From JAZDOT01 sp043798355 (GTDB lineage: Bacteria > Patescibacteriota > Gracilibacteria > Peribacterales > Peribacteraceae): 64,000 bases of DNA. The first letter of the stretch is position 1; the number at the start of each line of letters is the position of its first letter. The DNA lies in assembly GCA_043798355.1 (NCBI GenBank), contig JAZDOT010000002.1:1-64000 (forward strand). Direction: 5' to 3'. The translations under genes and the position numbers were made by a program. The notes below the pieces were generated by a model. That model was not told the origin of the DNA, did no database searches, and saw only the letters and a program-made list of their open reading frames with translations. Shown here in pieces: positions 16,847-24,852 of the stretch.

Positions 16847-17954
16847 TCAGTGCGGATGCGAGGGCGACCACGATGAGGAGGAGCGCTTCAGCATCGCATC
16901 GATGAACTGCTGAATATCCCCATCCAGCACTGCTGTTGTATTACTCGTCTCCACCTCGGTCCTCAGGTCCTTCACCATCTGGTATGGGTGCAGGACGTAA
17001 CTTCTGATCTGCTGGCCGAAGTCGGCACTCTCCTTCGCGCCTTTCAGTTCCGACTTCGTTTCGCTCCGCTCGCGCTGTTCCTTCTCGAGCAGTTTTGCCC
17101 TCAGCATGTTCATGGCCTGCTCGCGGTTCTGGAGTTGGCTCCTCTCGTTCTGGCACGCGACCACGATCCCAGTCGGCATATGCGTGATGCGGATGGCGCT
17201 CTCGACCTTATTCACATTCTGACCTCCCGCGCCGCCGCTCCTATAGGTATCGACTCTCAGATCCGAAGGATTGATATCCACGGCGGCGGATGCCGGGAGT
17301 TCGGGTAAGACCTCCACGAGCGCGAAGCTGGTCTGGCGGAGATTTTTCGCATTGAACGGCGAGAGGCGCACGAGTCGGTGCGTGCCCTTCTCGCACTTGA
17401 GATAGCCGTACGCCAGTTCGCCTTTCACGTGGATGGCGGCCGACTTGATGCCGGCTTCCTGTCCGTCCGTTTTTTCGATGATGTCCGTCTTCCAGCCTTT
17501 CCGCTCGCAGTAGCGTAGATACATCCTGAGCAGCATGGCGGCCCAGTCCTGCGCTTCGGTGCCTCCCGCCCCGCCGCTCACGGTGAGGTAGCAGTTGAGC
17601 GCATCGAATTCGCCGCTCAGGTAGAGCTGCAACTCGATCGTGTTCCAGAGCTCCACGAATTTTCCATAGTCCTCCTCGAGCATCGGAACATCGGAAGGAT
17701 CCGCATGCTCCGCCATTTCCAGGAGCGCCGAGACATCACTCAGCATCTTCGAGACGGGCTCCCACTGTTTCTTCAGGAGCTTCAGTTCCGTGAAGAGCAT
17801 GTTGGCCGAGCGTTGGTCGTCCCAGAGGTGCGGGTCGGCAGTCTGCTCTTCGAGCTTCCGAATGCGCTGGGGTATATTTTTTTTCTCAAAGAGAGTCCTT
17901 TCCCGTGTTGATGGCGGACCGGAGTTCACAGAGTTTTTGCAGGAGATCCTCCAC
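16847..17954 (-). CDS. prfB: peptide chain release factor 2, expressed by +1 programmed frameshift
   Basis: This is release factor 2. The SPF tripeptide that recognises UGA/UAA is visible ([13 protein letters not shown]), as is the catalytic GGQ ([15 protein letters not shown]). The N-terminus is encoded in a different frame. From GTG 17954 the frame reads [22 protein letters not shown] and then TGA at 17888-17886. A +1 slip on CTT-TGA joins it to [20 protein letters not shown]. This is the classic autoregulatory prfB site. Without the slip, the main frame would start inside repeat-derived sequence, with a low-complexity N-terminus that has no counterpart in RF2. The GTG start is inferred from similarity, and no ATG is available. 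Confidence 0.9.
17884..17900 (-). promoter_or_regulatory. prfB +1 ribosomal frameshift site
   Basis: The mRNA reads AAAGGACTCTCTTTGAG. The slippery CTT codon is followed by the in-frame TGA, and a Shine-Dalgarno-like AAAGGA lies upstream. This matches the arrangement that lets low RF2 levels promote its own synthesis. Confidence 0.85.
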
Positions 17955-18022
17955 GGGGAAGGGGGGATGAGGTACGTGCTTAAGCGTAGCCGTGTCTTTC
18001 CCGAAGCGGAAGGGGAGGCGGA

Positions 18023-18059
18023 AAGGCTAAGGCTAAGGTTAAGGCTAGGGTTAGGATTA
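18023..18059 (+). repeat. GGNTTA/GGCTAA hexamer array 2
   Basis: Six imperfect units of GGCTAA/GGTTAA/GGGTTA occur upstream of prfB. The G-rich strand is the + strand. Confidence 0.85.
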
Positions 18060-18135
18060 CATACTAATAAGAAATTCATGCAATTATTGGCCATGGCTCG
18101 GAGGCCGAAAATCCGCTACAATGAGAGGAAAACAC

Positions 18136-18738
18136 ATGGCTGAACTCACACAAACCCAACCGGCGAATAGAGGGCAGAAGAGCCTGCTTCAGGTCATCGC
18201 CGTTCCGATGTTTCTCTTCGGTTGTACCCTCGCTCTCTTTCTCCTCCTCTCTCTCTGGCTCCTCCTCCCGCGATTCACGAGTGTGCAGGCGGACGGACGG
18301 CAACTCAGTCAGAGTGAATTGGCGACATTCGTCCATGATTTGCAGGCGAAGATCACGGCAGCCGAGACGAAGAGGGACGCACTCGTGACGCCCGGGCGGG
18401 AGGGGGTGCATGCGGCGCTCGTCCGCAGGAAGACCGGAACGGTCACTGCGCTCCGTGCCCGTGCCGAGATCGAGGCGGTCGCGGCCCGGATGGTTCTACA
18501 GACTCCCGACGCCGTTCATCTTTCCTCACTGCATTTCTTCCCGCTCACGCGCTGCGTCGAACTGGCCGGAAGCGTCCACAGCGTCGGACCGCGCAGCATG
18601 ACGGTGCTGGCGCAGTTCGTGGAAACGCTTCGTTCCCTGCCGTGGGTTTCCTCCGTCACGCTGCCGCGTTTTGCCCGTGAGGAAGATCCCGAGCACGGAA
18701 CGTTCTCTCCATTCGTTTTCCAGCTCACAGTGTTATGA
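18136..18738 (+). CDS. PilN/PilO-like bitopic membrane protein
   Basis: The protein has 200 residues. It has a short cytoplasmic N-terminus, one transmembrane helix (FLFGCTLALFLLLSLWLLL, about residues 25-45), a coiled-coil stretch (QSELATFVHDLQAKITAAET), and a small alpha/beta domain to the end. This topology is that of PilN/PilO-type assembly proteins of type IV pili, although sequence similarity is too weak for certainty. The stop overlaps the start of the next gene (ATGA). ATG 18136 is preferred over the ATG at 18121 because it directly precedes the soluble N-terminus. Confidence 0.5.
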   Translation: MAELTQTQPANRGQKSLLQVIAVPMFLFGCTLALFLLLSLWLLLPRFTSVQADGRQLSQSELATFVHDLQAKITAAETKRDALVTPGREGVHAALVRRKTGTVTALRARAEIEAVAARMVLQTPDAVHLSSLHFFPLTRCVELAGSVHSVGPRSMTVLAQFVETLRSLPWVSSVTLPRFAREEDPEHGTFSPFVFQLTVL

Positions 18739-19619
18739 CGTGCGCCTCTCCCACGCGCCGACTCACACAGTGGCTCTTCGCCGTCGCAGGCGTCGTATGC
18801 CTGTCTCTTTCCATGCAACTCCTCTTCGTGCACATCCATGCCGTGCAGAACGTCCGAGCCGCCATCGTGCCTCTCCTCGCGAAATTACCGCTCCTCGAAG
18901 AACGGTTGGCGGTTCTCACGGAACAGGTGGAGATTTCCGAACGAAGTTTCGAGTGGTTGGGTGGGTCCGCACAGGAGCGGATCGCTGCGTTCGCTCTCCC
19001 GGAGCAGACGGAGGTGACGCGCCTGGTTGCCTCCTTCGATGCGCTTGCGCTCTCTCTCAAGAAAGAACTTCACCTCGCCGAGATGTCTGGTGTGCAGATC
19101 GGTGAAGCGGCGCCGTTTGATGCGGAGAGCGGTGTACGTGCCCGCCCCCTCACAGTCCGTTTCACCGTGGATGAGGAGGGGTTGCATCGGGTCCTGTCAT
19201 TCGTGCATCTCTCCGGCCTCCTCACCGTCGCCGATGCGCTCACGGACGAAGAAATCCGGCGTCTCGAAGATCTGACGGAGAAGGAGAACCCCGTCGGGAT
19301 CGTCTCCCTTGAACAGTTCTTCTCGCAGGACATCCTGCGCTATGCGCGCGACGCGAAGGCGGCGGAAGATCAGCTGCTGCGGTCCTTCGCCAGCCCGACG
19401 TTCACTTCCGTTCTGCAGACCGTGCTCAGGACGTCCGCGCTCGCCGATGCGGAGCGCCTCTTTATGGGGAATCTGGGGAAGGACTACGACGAGCGAAGAC
19501 TCTGGCCGGTGCAGTTCCTCTTCCCGAACGAGATCATGATCGAAGAGGGGGGGGCGGAGGGGTGGTACACACTGGATCTGGAGCTGCTGGTTCTGGAGCG
19601 AAAAGTTATTGGTTTTTAG
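18735..19619 (+). CDS. PilO-like bitopic membrane protein, partner of the upstream gene
   Basis: The protein has 294 residues, with a transmembrane helix at about 13-33 (LFAVAGVVCLSLSMQLLFV), a coiled coil (LLEERLAVLTEQVEISERSF), and a domain containing VRFTVDEEGLHRVLSFVHL. That strand-helix pattern is reminiscent of the PilO ferredoxin-like fold. A second domain rich in Leu and Glu follows. It is translationally coupled to the previous gene. Together they look like an inner-membrane alignment subcomplex, but no pilin, PilM or ATPase is in the window. Confidence 0.5.
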   Translation: MTCASPTRRLTQWLFAVAGVVCLSLSMQLLFVHIHAVQNVRAAIVPLLAKLPLLEERLAVLTEQVEISERSFEWLGGSAQERIAAFALPEQTEVTRLVASFDALALSLKKELHLAEMSGVQIGEAAPFDAESGVRARPLTVRFTVDEEGLHRVLSFVHLSGLLTVADALTDEEIRRLEDLTEKENPVGIVSLEQFFSQDILRYARDAKAAEDQLLRSFASPTFTSVLQTVLRTSALADAERLFMGNLGKDYDERRLWPVQFLFPNEIMIEEGGAEGWYTLDLELLVLERKVIGF

Positions 19620-19809
19620 TTTATGGTTATTGGTTCTGCGTACTATACGAAAGACACTGCAAGGAAGAACTAATAACTAATAACCAATCAACCAGTGAAC
19701 TTTTTGGAGAGGAAGTGCCTTGTTTCTTCAAGTCGATGCACTCTATGATAGTCACGTTCCCTTCGTTCCCCCCTTTCTTCTGTACCGACGATCGCATCAC
19801 GGTTCGATA

Positions 19810-20316
19810 ATGAATGAAAAGCGTCCGCGCACCAATGAACAGATCCGCGTGCCGGAGGTGCTCCTCGTTTCCGATGACGGTGCGGAGAAAGTTTTGATCG
19901 CCGACGCGCTGGCACGGGCGAAAGCTCTGGAGCTGGACCTCATCGAGATCGCTCCGAAGGGGGTTCCGCCCGTCGTGAAGATCGGCGATATCGGCCAGTA
20001 CATGTATCAGGTGAAGAAGAAGGAACGCAAGCAGCGAGCGCACAGCAAGCAGACGGAGGTGAAGACGCTCCGGTTCGGGTTCCGCACGGACCGCCACGAT
20101 CTCGACCGCCTCACGGATCGCGCGCGGGAGTTCTTCGCCGAACGGCACCTCGTGAAGTTCGTCGTGCGTCTGCGGGGACGGGAACTGACGAATAAGTCGT
20201 ACGCCAAACAGAAATTGGAGTCCCTTGTCACCAGTCTTGCGAACGAAGCGGAGATCGAATCGGAGGTGAAGCAGCAGGGGACGCAGTACATTGTCGTTCT
20301 TAGAGGTAAAAGGTAA
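19810..20316 (+). CDS. infC: translation initiation factor IF-3
   Basis: The protein has 168 residues, the normal length. N-domain motifs are NEQIRVPEVLLVSDDG and AKALELDLIEIAPKGVPPV. The C-domain motifs include KTLRFGFRTDRHDLDR and a KFVVRLRGRE segment (MRGRE in most species). IF-3 binds the 30S subunit and checks start-codon pairing. It starts at ATG 19810 in a context without a Shine-Dalgarno sequence. Many bacteria use a rare AUU start for infC autoregulation, and that is not evident here. It heads the conserved infC-rpmI-rplT cluster. Confidence 0.95.
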   Translation: MNEKRPRTNEQIRVPEVLLVSDDGAEKVLIADALARAKALELDLIEIAPKGVPPVVKIGDIGQYMYQVKKKERKQRAHSKQTEVKTLRFGFRTDRHDLDRLTDRAREFFAERHLVKFVVRLRGRELTNKSYAKQKLESLVTSLANEAEIESEVKQQGTQYIVVLRGKR

Positions 20317-20414
20317 TTCAGTTGTGGTGAGGGTATTGAGAAATCACGTTTTTCATTTGCTTCCTCTTTCCGCCTCTCTATACTGCGCCCATTCCGTGCG
20401 GAATTTTGTTTTCT

Positions 20415-20609
20415 ATGCCAAAGCTCAAGTCCCACAGCGGCACGAAGAAGCGCGTCCGGCGCACAGGGAGTGGGAAACTCGCGGTGCAGCGGCATAGCCG
20501 CAATCACCTCCTCATGCAGAAGAACAAGCGCCAGAAGCGCCTCAACCGCACGGTCATCGTCGAACTGACCGAGCGGCGCACACTCCAGAATCTCGTTCCC
20601 TATCTCTAG
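20415..20609 (+). CDS. rpmI: 50S ribosomal protein L35
   Basis: The protein has 64 residues. The family signature MPKLKSHSGTKKRVRRTGSG opens the protein, with RHSRNHLLMQK in the middle and LVPYL at the end. It lies between infC and rplT, the usual order. ATG 20415 is chosen over the upstream ATG at 20406. Confidence 0.95.
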   Translation: MPKLKSHSGTKKRVRRTGSGKLAVQRHSRNHLLMQKNKRQKRLNRTVIVELTERRTLQNLVPYL

Positions 20610-20673
20610 AACATGCGCGTGATGGTTCGGCTTCGCTCACCATGACACGCCCCCTCCTCTTCCTCTCCACTTC

Positions 20674-21015
20674 ATGCGTGTCAAACGTGGCATCGTCCGG
20701 CATCGTCGTCATACGAAAATCCGCGCCATGGCGAAGGGGTACCGCGGCATGCGGCACTCCACCTTCAAGAAGGCCAAGGAAGCCGTGTACCGCGCCGGGC
20801 AGAATGCATACCGCGATCGCAAGAAGAAGAAGCGGGTCTTCCGCGGTCTCTGGATCGTCCGTTTGAGTGCGGCGCTCAAGGAGCGCGGTCTCTCCTATGC
20901 CCCGTTCATCAAGGCGCTCACCGTGAAAAAGATCCTCCTCAACCGCAAGGTCCTGAGCGAGCTGGCTATTCACGAGCCGGCGGCGTTCGATGCCGTTGTG
21001 AAGGCGACGCGGTAA
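20674..21015 (+). CDS. rplT: 50S ribosomal protein L20
   Basis: The protein has 113 residues. Diagnostic segments are MRVKRGIVRHRRHTKI, AKGYRGMRHSTFKKAKEAV, and RLSAALKERGLSYAPFI. L20 binds 23S rRNA early in assembly. In many bacteria it represses the infC-rpmI-rplT operon, but no such leader structure was identified here. The start codon follows a pyrimidine-rich stretch without a Shine-Dalgarno sequence. Confidence 0.95.
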   Translation: MRVKRGIVRHRRHTKIRAMAKGYRGMRHSTFKKAKEAVYRAGQNAYRDRKKKKRVFRGLWIVRLSAALKERGLSYAPFIKALTVKKILLNRKVLSELAIHEPAAFDAVVKATR

Positions 21016-21018
21016 TTA

Positions 21019-21215
21019 TCCTCTCCTTTTAGACCCCTCCCCGCCCAACCCGTTTTCCCGCACGGGGAGGGGAGCACGTTTTCAAGATTGCATTGATGAT
21101 TTCGGGTCATGCAGGGAGTACTCCATGCTTTTGCTAACGGAGGTTCATGCAGTCTCCCCCTCCCCTGGAAGGCTGGTGGGTGGGGAGGGGAGGGGGCGCA
21201 GAGGGGGGAGAGGAA
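21019..21215. repeat. MITE-like element with inverted GC-rich ends (copy C)
   Basis: It begins with TCCTCTCC and AGACCCCTCCCCGCCCAACC, and ends with GGGAGGGGGCGCAG and GGGGGGAGAGGAA, in imperfect inverted orientation to the start. It is related to copy B (4464-4794) but lacks about 130 interior bases. Bases 21063-21125 read on the minus strand as an interrupted DUF559 C-terminus (PEIINAILKTCSPP after a stop). It lies directly against the stop codon of a broken Cys-rich tail. Confidence 0.65.
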
Positions 21216-21217
21216 AA

Positions 21218-21280
21218 TTAATAGACTTCTTTAAGATAACACTCCTCGCACAGCACTCTCTCCGGCCTCTCGGGAGCGCC
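21218..21280 (-). pseudogene. C-terminal remnant of a Cys-rich family gene
   Basis: The minus strand encodes PERPERVLCEECYLKEVY and then TAA. This is the exact family ending seen in paralogs 1 and 4 (YCEECYLKEVY, HCEQCYLKEVY). Nothing upstream continues the gene. The sequence instead runs through a short palindrome (21279-21293) into the 3' end of paralog 3. It is therefore the scar of a lost sixth copy or a duplicated end. Confidence 0.75.
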
Positions 21281-21293
21281 TGCCGGCCGTAGC
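21279..21293. repeat. REP-like 15-mer, shared with 23413-23427
   Basis: CCTGCCGGCCGTAGC occurs here, and its exact reverse complement lies inside Cys-rich paralog 4. Confidence 0.7.
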
Positions 21294-21306
21294 GGCCAAT
21301 CGATGA

Positions 21307-22974
21307 TCAATAAACAAGAGAGAGATAGCAGGATTCACAGTAAACGATTTCAGGCCGCGAAGGCTGGAATGTGGATTCCACCTCTTTGCTACACCGAGAG
21401 CACAGTCTTCTCCAGAGTCTGCGGGGCGGACGTCTCTTCAGACGCTCCTCGTGGCGTTCCTCCGGGTGGAGGTGTGGTGGGGGGAGGGCGTACGTCCGGT
21501 AGAACTGGAGTTCCTGTTTGGTGATGCGGAAGGGGCGTCCTGTCCGAGCGGAGGTCACGGCCCAGTTTAGGACATCGTCGGGGATCTCCGTGATTGAATC
21601 TGGCAATTGGGCAGCCGGGATGATTTTTTTTACATCCAACGGTTCATCCGTTTCGTCATGCCACTTATATCCGCGTTTGATTGCTTCCTCCTTCGCGAGC
21701 GGGAAGTACTCCATGGCAATCGTTTCGTTGTAGGCGTAGGGGCACACATCCTTCGGAAAGAATTGTCCCCATTCACCTGTACGCTGCATGTGAGCAACAA
21801 GCGCTTCATGCAGCTTCTCATATTCTTTTTCTGAATATTGCTTGTTCAAAATACAGTGCTGTTTTTTCTTCAGTCCCACGCAGCCGAAACAATCCTTGCA
21901 TCCCGTGCAACCGTCGCAGTAGAGAAGATCGGAATTGTTGGTCGTGCAGGTGGTGCAGAACTTGAGCTGGAACGCGTTATTGCCGCATGCCGCGCACTGG
22001 TACAGCTGCTCGGCTTTGTCGCCCCAAGAGGTGTAATCCCTGCTCGATTTCACCCCCATGGCCACCTTTTCGCAGTGTGCGCAGTCCTCCAGATCCTTGC
22101 AGTCCATGCAGGAGAAGGAGTTCTTGGAGTCGTATAAATGATCTCCCGTGCAGTTTTCGTTGCGTTCCGCCTGAACGAAGCGTTGCGGTTGCCTCTGGAA
22201 GAAGGCTTCTGCTTGTGTGCGAAACATTTCAATGCCTTTCGCCGATTCCAGATGCAGCGTCGCTTTGCGTTTCAGATATTCCTCCTCCGTCAGTTGTTCG
22301 TTTCGGATCATGTGCCGTTTCTGACGCTGGTTGATGCACCCGATGCACTCCCGGCACCCGATGCAGTTCTTCAGGAAATAACTCTCGGAGCAGTTCTGGC
22401 AATCCTGCGAGAAGAACAGGCTGTGACTTCCGGTACAGTCTGTGCACTCGTAACAAATTTCGGAGTCGTAACAATTGCTGCAGTCCACTACATTTTTGCA
22501 GTGGTAGATGCGGTTGCAGTAGTAGCAATCCTCGTTGTAATCCACTTCGAAACACAAGTAGCAATTCTTCATGAATCCCGCGCAATTGGTGTAATCACTG
22601 TTCTCCATCGAGCCCTGGATGACGAACCGTGCCTGATGGGGGACGACATTCTTGAGTGCAAGGAATTGCGGGAAAAACGGTTTGTCGAGGTCAACATTCC
22701 TTCCGGCATCCAGACCGTCCCACACATCACTCCACCACACTTCCGGTGCGAAGACCGGAAAGGGATGCTCGGCGTGGTACTGCGAGAGAATGCGTTTCCC
22801 CGTGCGTGAGCATGTTCGCCAGTAGAGTTTGCGGGCATTGCGTTCATTCATGCGACGCATGAGGCGGCACTCCGGACAGGAGAGCGGCGGCGGCACGTCG
22901 AAGTCGCGCAGAAATTTCTGATCGTCATCCGTGATCTCGAAGGATGTGCCGCATTCGGAGCAGGTGCGCTGCAT
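21307..22974 (-). CDS. Cys-rich zinc-ribbon/cysteine-ladder protein, paralog 3
   Basis: The protein has 555 residues and I count 42 cysteines. The N-terminal ribbon is CSEC with CPEC at about 5-37, then RNARKLYWRTC. WWSDVWDG and PFFPQF precede ladder 1 (about 130-225, with CYYC, CSNC, CYEC, CQNC, CIGCRECIGC). A helical linker leads to ladder 2 (CMDC, CAHC, CAAC, CTTC, CDGCTGCKDCFGC) and KKKQHCILNKQYSEKEY. The C-terminal third carries YAYNETIAMEYFPL, DDVLNWAVT, GRPFRITKQELQFYR and the ribbon CSRC...YCESCYLSLVY. It starts three bases after the stop of paralog 4, so the two form an operon transcribed from the divergent promoter region at 24.8 kb. The function is unknown. Confidence 0.85.
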   Translation of the reverse strand: MQRTCSECGTSFEITDDDQKFLRDFDVPPPLSCPECRLMRRMNERNARKLYWRTCSRTGKRILSQYHAEHPFPVFAPEVWWSDVWDGLDAGRNVDLDKPFFPQFLALKNVVPHQARFVIQGSMENSDYTNCAGFMKNCYLCFEVDYNEDCYYCNRIYHCKNVVDCSNCYDSEICYECTDCTGSHSLFFSQDCQNCSESYFLKNCIGCRECIGCINQRQKRHMIRNEQLTEEEYLKRKATLHLESAKGIEMFRTQAEAFFQRQPQRFVQAERNENCTGDHLYDSKNSFSCMDCKDLEDCAHCEKVAMGVKSSRDYTSWGDKAEQLYQCAACGNNAFQLKFCTTCTTNNSDLLYCDGCTGCKDCFGCVGLKKKQHCILNKQYSEKEYEKLHEALVAHMQRTGEWGQFFPKDVCPYAYNETIAMEYFPLAKEEAIKRGYKWHDETDEPLDVKKIIPAAQLPDSITEIPDDVLNWAVTSARTGRPFRITKQELQFYRTYALPPPHLHPEERHEERLKRRPPRRLWRRLCSRCSKEVESTFQPSRPEIVYCESCYLSLVY

Positions 22975-22977
22975 TGC

Positions 22978-24759
22978 TCAATATACTTCCTTCAAGTAAC
23001 ACTGTTCGCAATGGACGATCTCAGGCCGCTCAGGTGCGTACGTTGTTTCAATGGTTTTCTGACACTCCGCACACTTCCGGCTCCAGAGCTTCCTTGGATT
23101 CCGAAGCGTCATACGCAGGCGATGCCGCTCGTCGGGATGGCGGTGTGGAACCGGAAGCTTCATCTGACGGTAAAGATCCAATTCCTGCTTGATGATCCTG
23201 AAGGGGCGCTTGGTTTTCTCGCAGGTCACAGCCCAATTGAGGATATCGTCAGGAACGTCGGCGATGGTGTTTGGCAACCGGGCACCAGGGATGGTTTTCA
23301 CGACCTTCGGCATGTCATCGCTCTCGTCTCTCCACTTCCAGCCTACGCGCAGCGGAGGCTGCCCACCGTAGCCTTGGCATAGGTGGGCATTCGAAGATTG
23401 CGCAGAGGCTGCGCTACGGCCGGCAGGCCAGCCACCATTCAGGACTTCCTCCTTTGTGAGAGGGAAGTACGTTTGCGCCTGCGTCGTGTTGTACGGGAAG
23501 CAGGCGTACTGGATCGGGAAGTATTCTCCCCACTCTCCTGACTTCTGCATGTGCTCGATGATCCGGCCTGCGAGTTTCTCGTACTCCTCCTTTTGGTACT
23601 GCTTGTTGAAGATGCAATACTGGTTCCGTTTCATGCCCACGCAGCCGAAGAGGTCGCTGCAGTTCATGCAGTATGTGCAGTACGTGAGGCGCACGTTGCT
23701 GAAGCAGTGCGAGGTGAAGAGGAGGTTTCTGGTCTTGAGTCCTCCGAACGCGCTCTCATAGCACAGTTCTGCGTCGCCGATCTCCTGCAGGTCGAGGGAA
23801 TCCTTCACCGGCTCCCAGATCTGGTAGCAGTACGTGCAGTCCCACATGTCGGAGGAGTCGAAGCAGTGGTACGCGTGCTTGCTCCCCGTGATGTAGTCGC
23901 CGAGAACGTCTTCGTTCTGCACGCCGTGCATGTACTTCTGCGGGAACCGCAGGCGGAACGCCTCGAATTCCTTGTCGAAGGCCTGGAGCGCGGCGAACGA
24001 TTGAAGCTCGGCCACCGTGCGCTCGAACTCCTGGCGGGAGACCTTCACATTCCGGATGCAGTACTCCTTGTTCTGCTGGTTGGCACACAGGATGCAGTGC
24101 TTGCAGCCGATGCAGTTACTGAGGAACAGGGAATCATGGCAGTTTTGGCAGTCGCGCACGTATTTGCAGTTGTAGCATTCCACGCAGTCCACACACTCGT
24201 AGCAGAGCTCACCCTTGCGCAGGCGGAAGCAATCCATGCAGCTTTCGCAGTGGTTCAAGCTGTAACTGTAGAAGCAATCGCGGTTGTAGTCAGAGTCGAA
24301 GATGAGGTAACAGTTCTTGTTATTCGTCGCGTAGTTCGTGTAGTCCGCGTTCTCATCGAACTCGTAGGCAGTGTTGACGTTGTGCCGGGGAACGGAGAGG
24401 AGCAACTCGTTGTACTGCTCAAAGAACGGGCGCGAGAAGTCGAAGTCCCGTCCGTACTTCAGCGGATCGTAGCGGTCCGACCACCAAACCTTCTGCTTGT
24501 AGACGGGATAGGGATCTGCGGGATGGTAATTCGACACCATTTCCTCTCCCGTGAGATCGCACTTGCGCTTGTAGAGGTGCATCTGGTTCGCCTGTGCCAC
24601 TCTGCGCTGCTGGCGGCACTCGGGGCAGTGGGTCGGCCGGGGGATGTCGTACTTCTTCCCGGCGAACACGGGCGCGATCTTCGCGCGGAAGGCGTCTTCT
24701 TCCGGAGAGACCGCATATGCATTGCCGCAGTGGATACAGGTGTGTGCAGAACTTGCCAT
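22978..24759 (-). CDS. Cys-rich zinc-ribbon/cysteine-ladder protein, paralog 4
   Basis: The protein has 593 residues, the longest paralog. The ribbon CIHCGNAY...CPEC opens it. WWSDRYDPLKYGRDFDF and RPFFEQYNEL follow, then ladder 1 (NKNCYLIFDSDYNRDC... CYECVDCVECYNCKYVRDC) and ladder 2 (CFDSSDMWDCTYC... CTYCMNCSDLFGCVGMKRNQ). About 30 residues near 450-480 (GWPAGRSAASAQSS and on) are absent from the paralogs. They correspond to a palindromic repeat inserted in frame at 23344-23432. The C-terminal block (DDILNWAVTCEKTKRPFRII, RHPDERHRLRM, CAEC...HCEQCYLKEVY) is intact. ATG 24759 is chosen from alignment. The gene is divergent from a TrmB-like regulator. Confidence 0.85.
   Translation of the reverse strand: MASSAHTCIHCGNAYAVSPEEDAFRAKIAPVFAGKKYDIPRPTHCPECRQQRRVAQANQMHLYKRKCDLTGEEMVSNYHPADPYPVYKQKVWWSDRYDPLKYGRDFDFSRPFFEQYNELLLSVPRHNVNTAYEFDENADYTNYATNNKNCYLIFDSDYNRDCFYSYSLNHCESCMDCFRLRKGELCYECVDCVECYNCKYVRDCQNCHDSLFLSNCIGCKHCILCANQQNKEYCIRNVKVSRQEFERTVAELQSFAALQAFDKEFEAFRLRFPQKYMHGVQNEDVLGDYITGSKHAYHCFDSSDMWDCTYCYQIWEPVKDSLDLQEIGDAELCYESAFGGLKTRNLLFTSHCFSNVRLTYCTYCMNCSDLFGCVGMKRNQYCIFNKQYQKEEYEKLAGRIIEHMQKSGEWGEYFPIQYACFPYNTTQAQTYFPLTKEEVLNGGWPAGRSAASAQSSNAHLCQGYGGQPPLRVGWKWRDESDDMPKVVKTIPGARLPNTIADVPDDILNWAVTCEKTKRPFRIIKQELDLYRQMKLPVPHRHPDERHRLRMTLRNPRKLWSRKCAECQKTIETTYAPERPEIVHCEQCYLKEVY
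23344..23432. repeat. palindromic repeat inserted in frame in paralog 4
   Basis: The segment contains GGAGGCTGCCCACC and AGGTGGGCA arms, and GCTACGGCCGGCAGG. The latter is the reverse complement of a 15-mer at 21279-21293. It adds about 30 residues to the protein without breaking the frame. Confidence 0.65.
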
Positions 24760-24800
24760 ATACCCGGAAATGTATATTGGATATTTGTGTATGTCAATAC

Positions 24801-24821
24801 TTTCACAAATAATATGTGAAA
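24801..24821. promoter_or_regulatory. candidate operator between paralog 4 and its TrmB-like regulator
   Basis: A perfect inverted repeat, TTTCACA and TGTGAAA, is separated by seven bases. It overlaps the position expected for the -35 element of the regulator (TGTGAA, 17 bases, then TACAAT at 24838-24843). It also lies about 42 bases before paralog 4. It could let the regulator control both genes. Confidence 0.5.
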
Positions 24822-24852
24822 CTGTGAAGAGCCATGGTACAATACTTCTTGG

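Noticed and set aside
16847..18094. RF2 starting at the ATG at 18094 in one frame
   Set aside because: That N-terminus translates a GGCTAA repeat array and has no RF2 similarity, whereas the other frame up to the TGA matches RF2.
23551..24819. 422-codon open frame on the + strand
   Set aside because: It is antisense to Cys-rich paralog 4. Its Val/Ala/Leu-rich translation reflects reverse-complemented Cys/Asn/Tyr codons.
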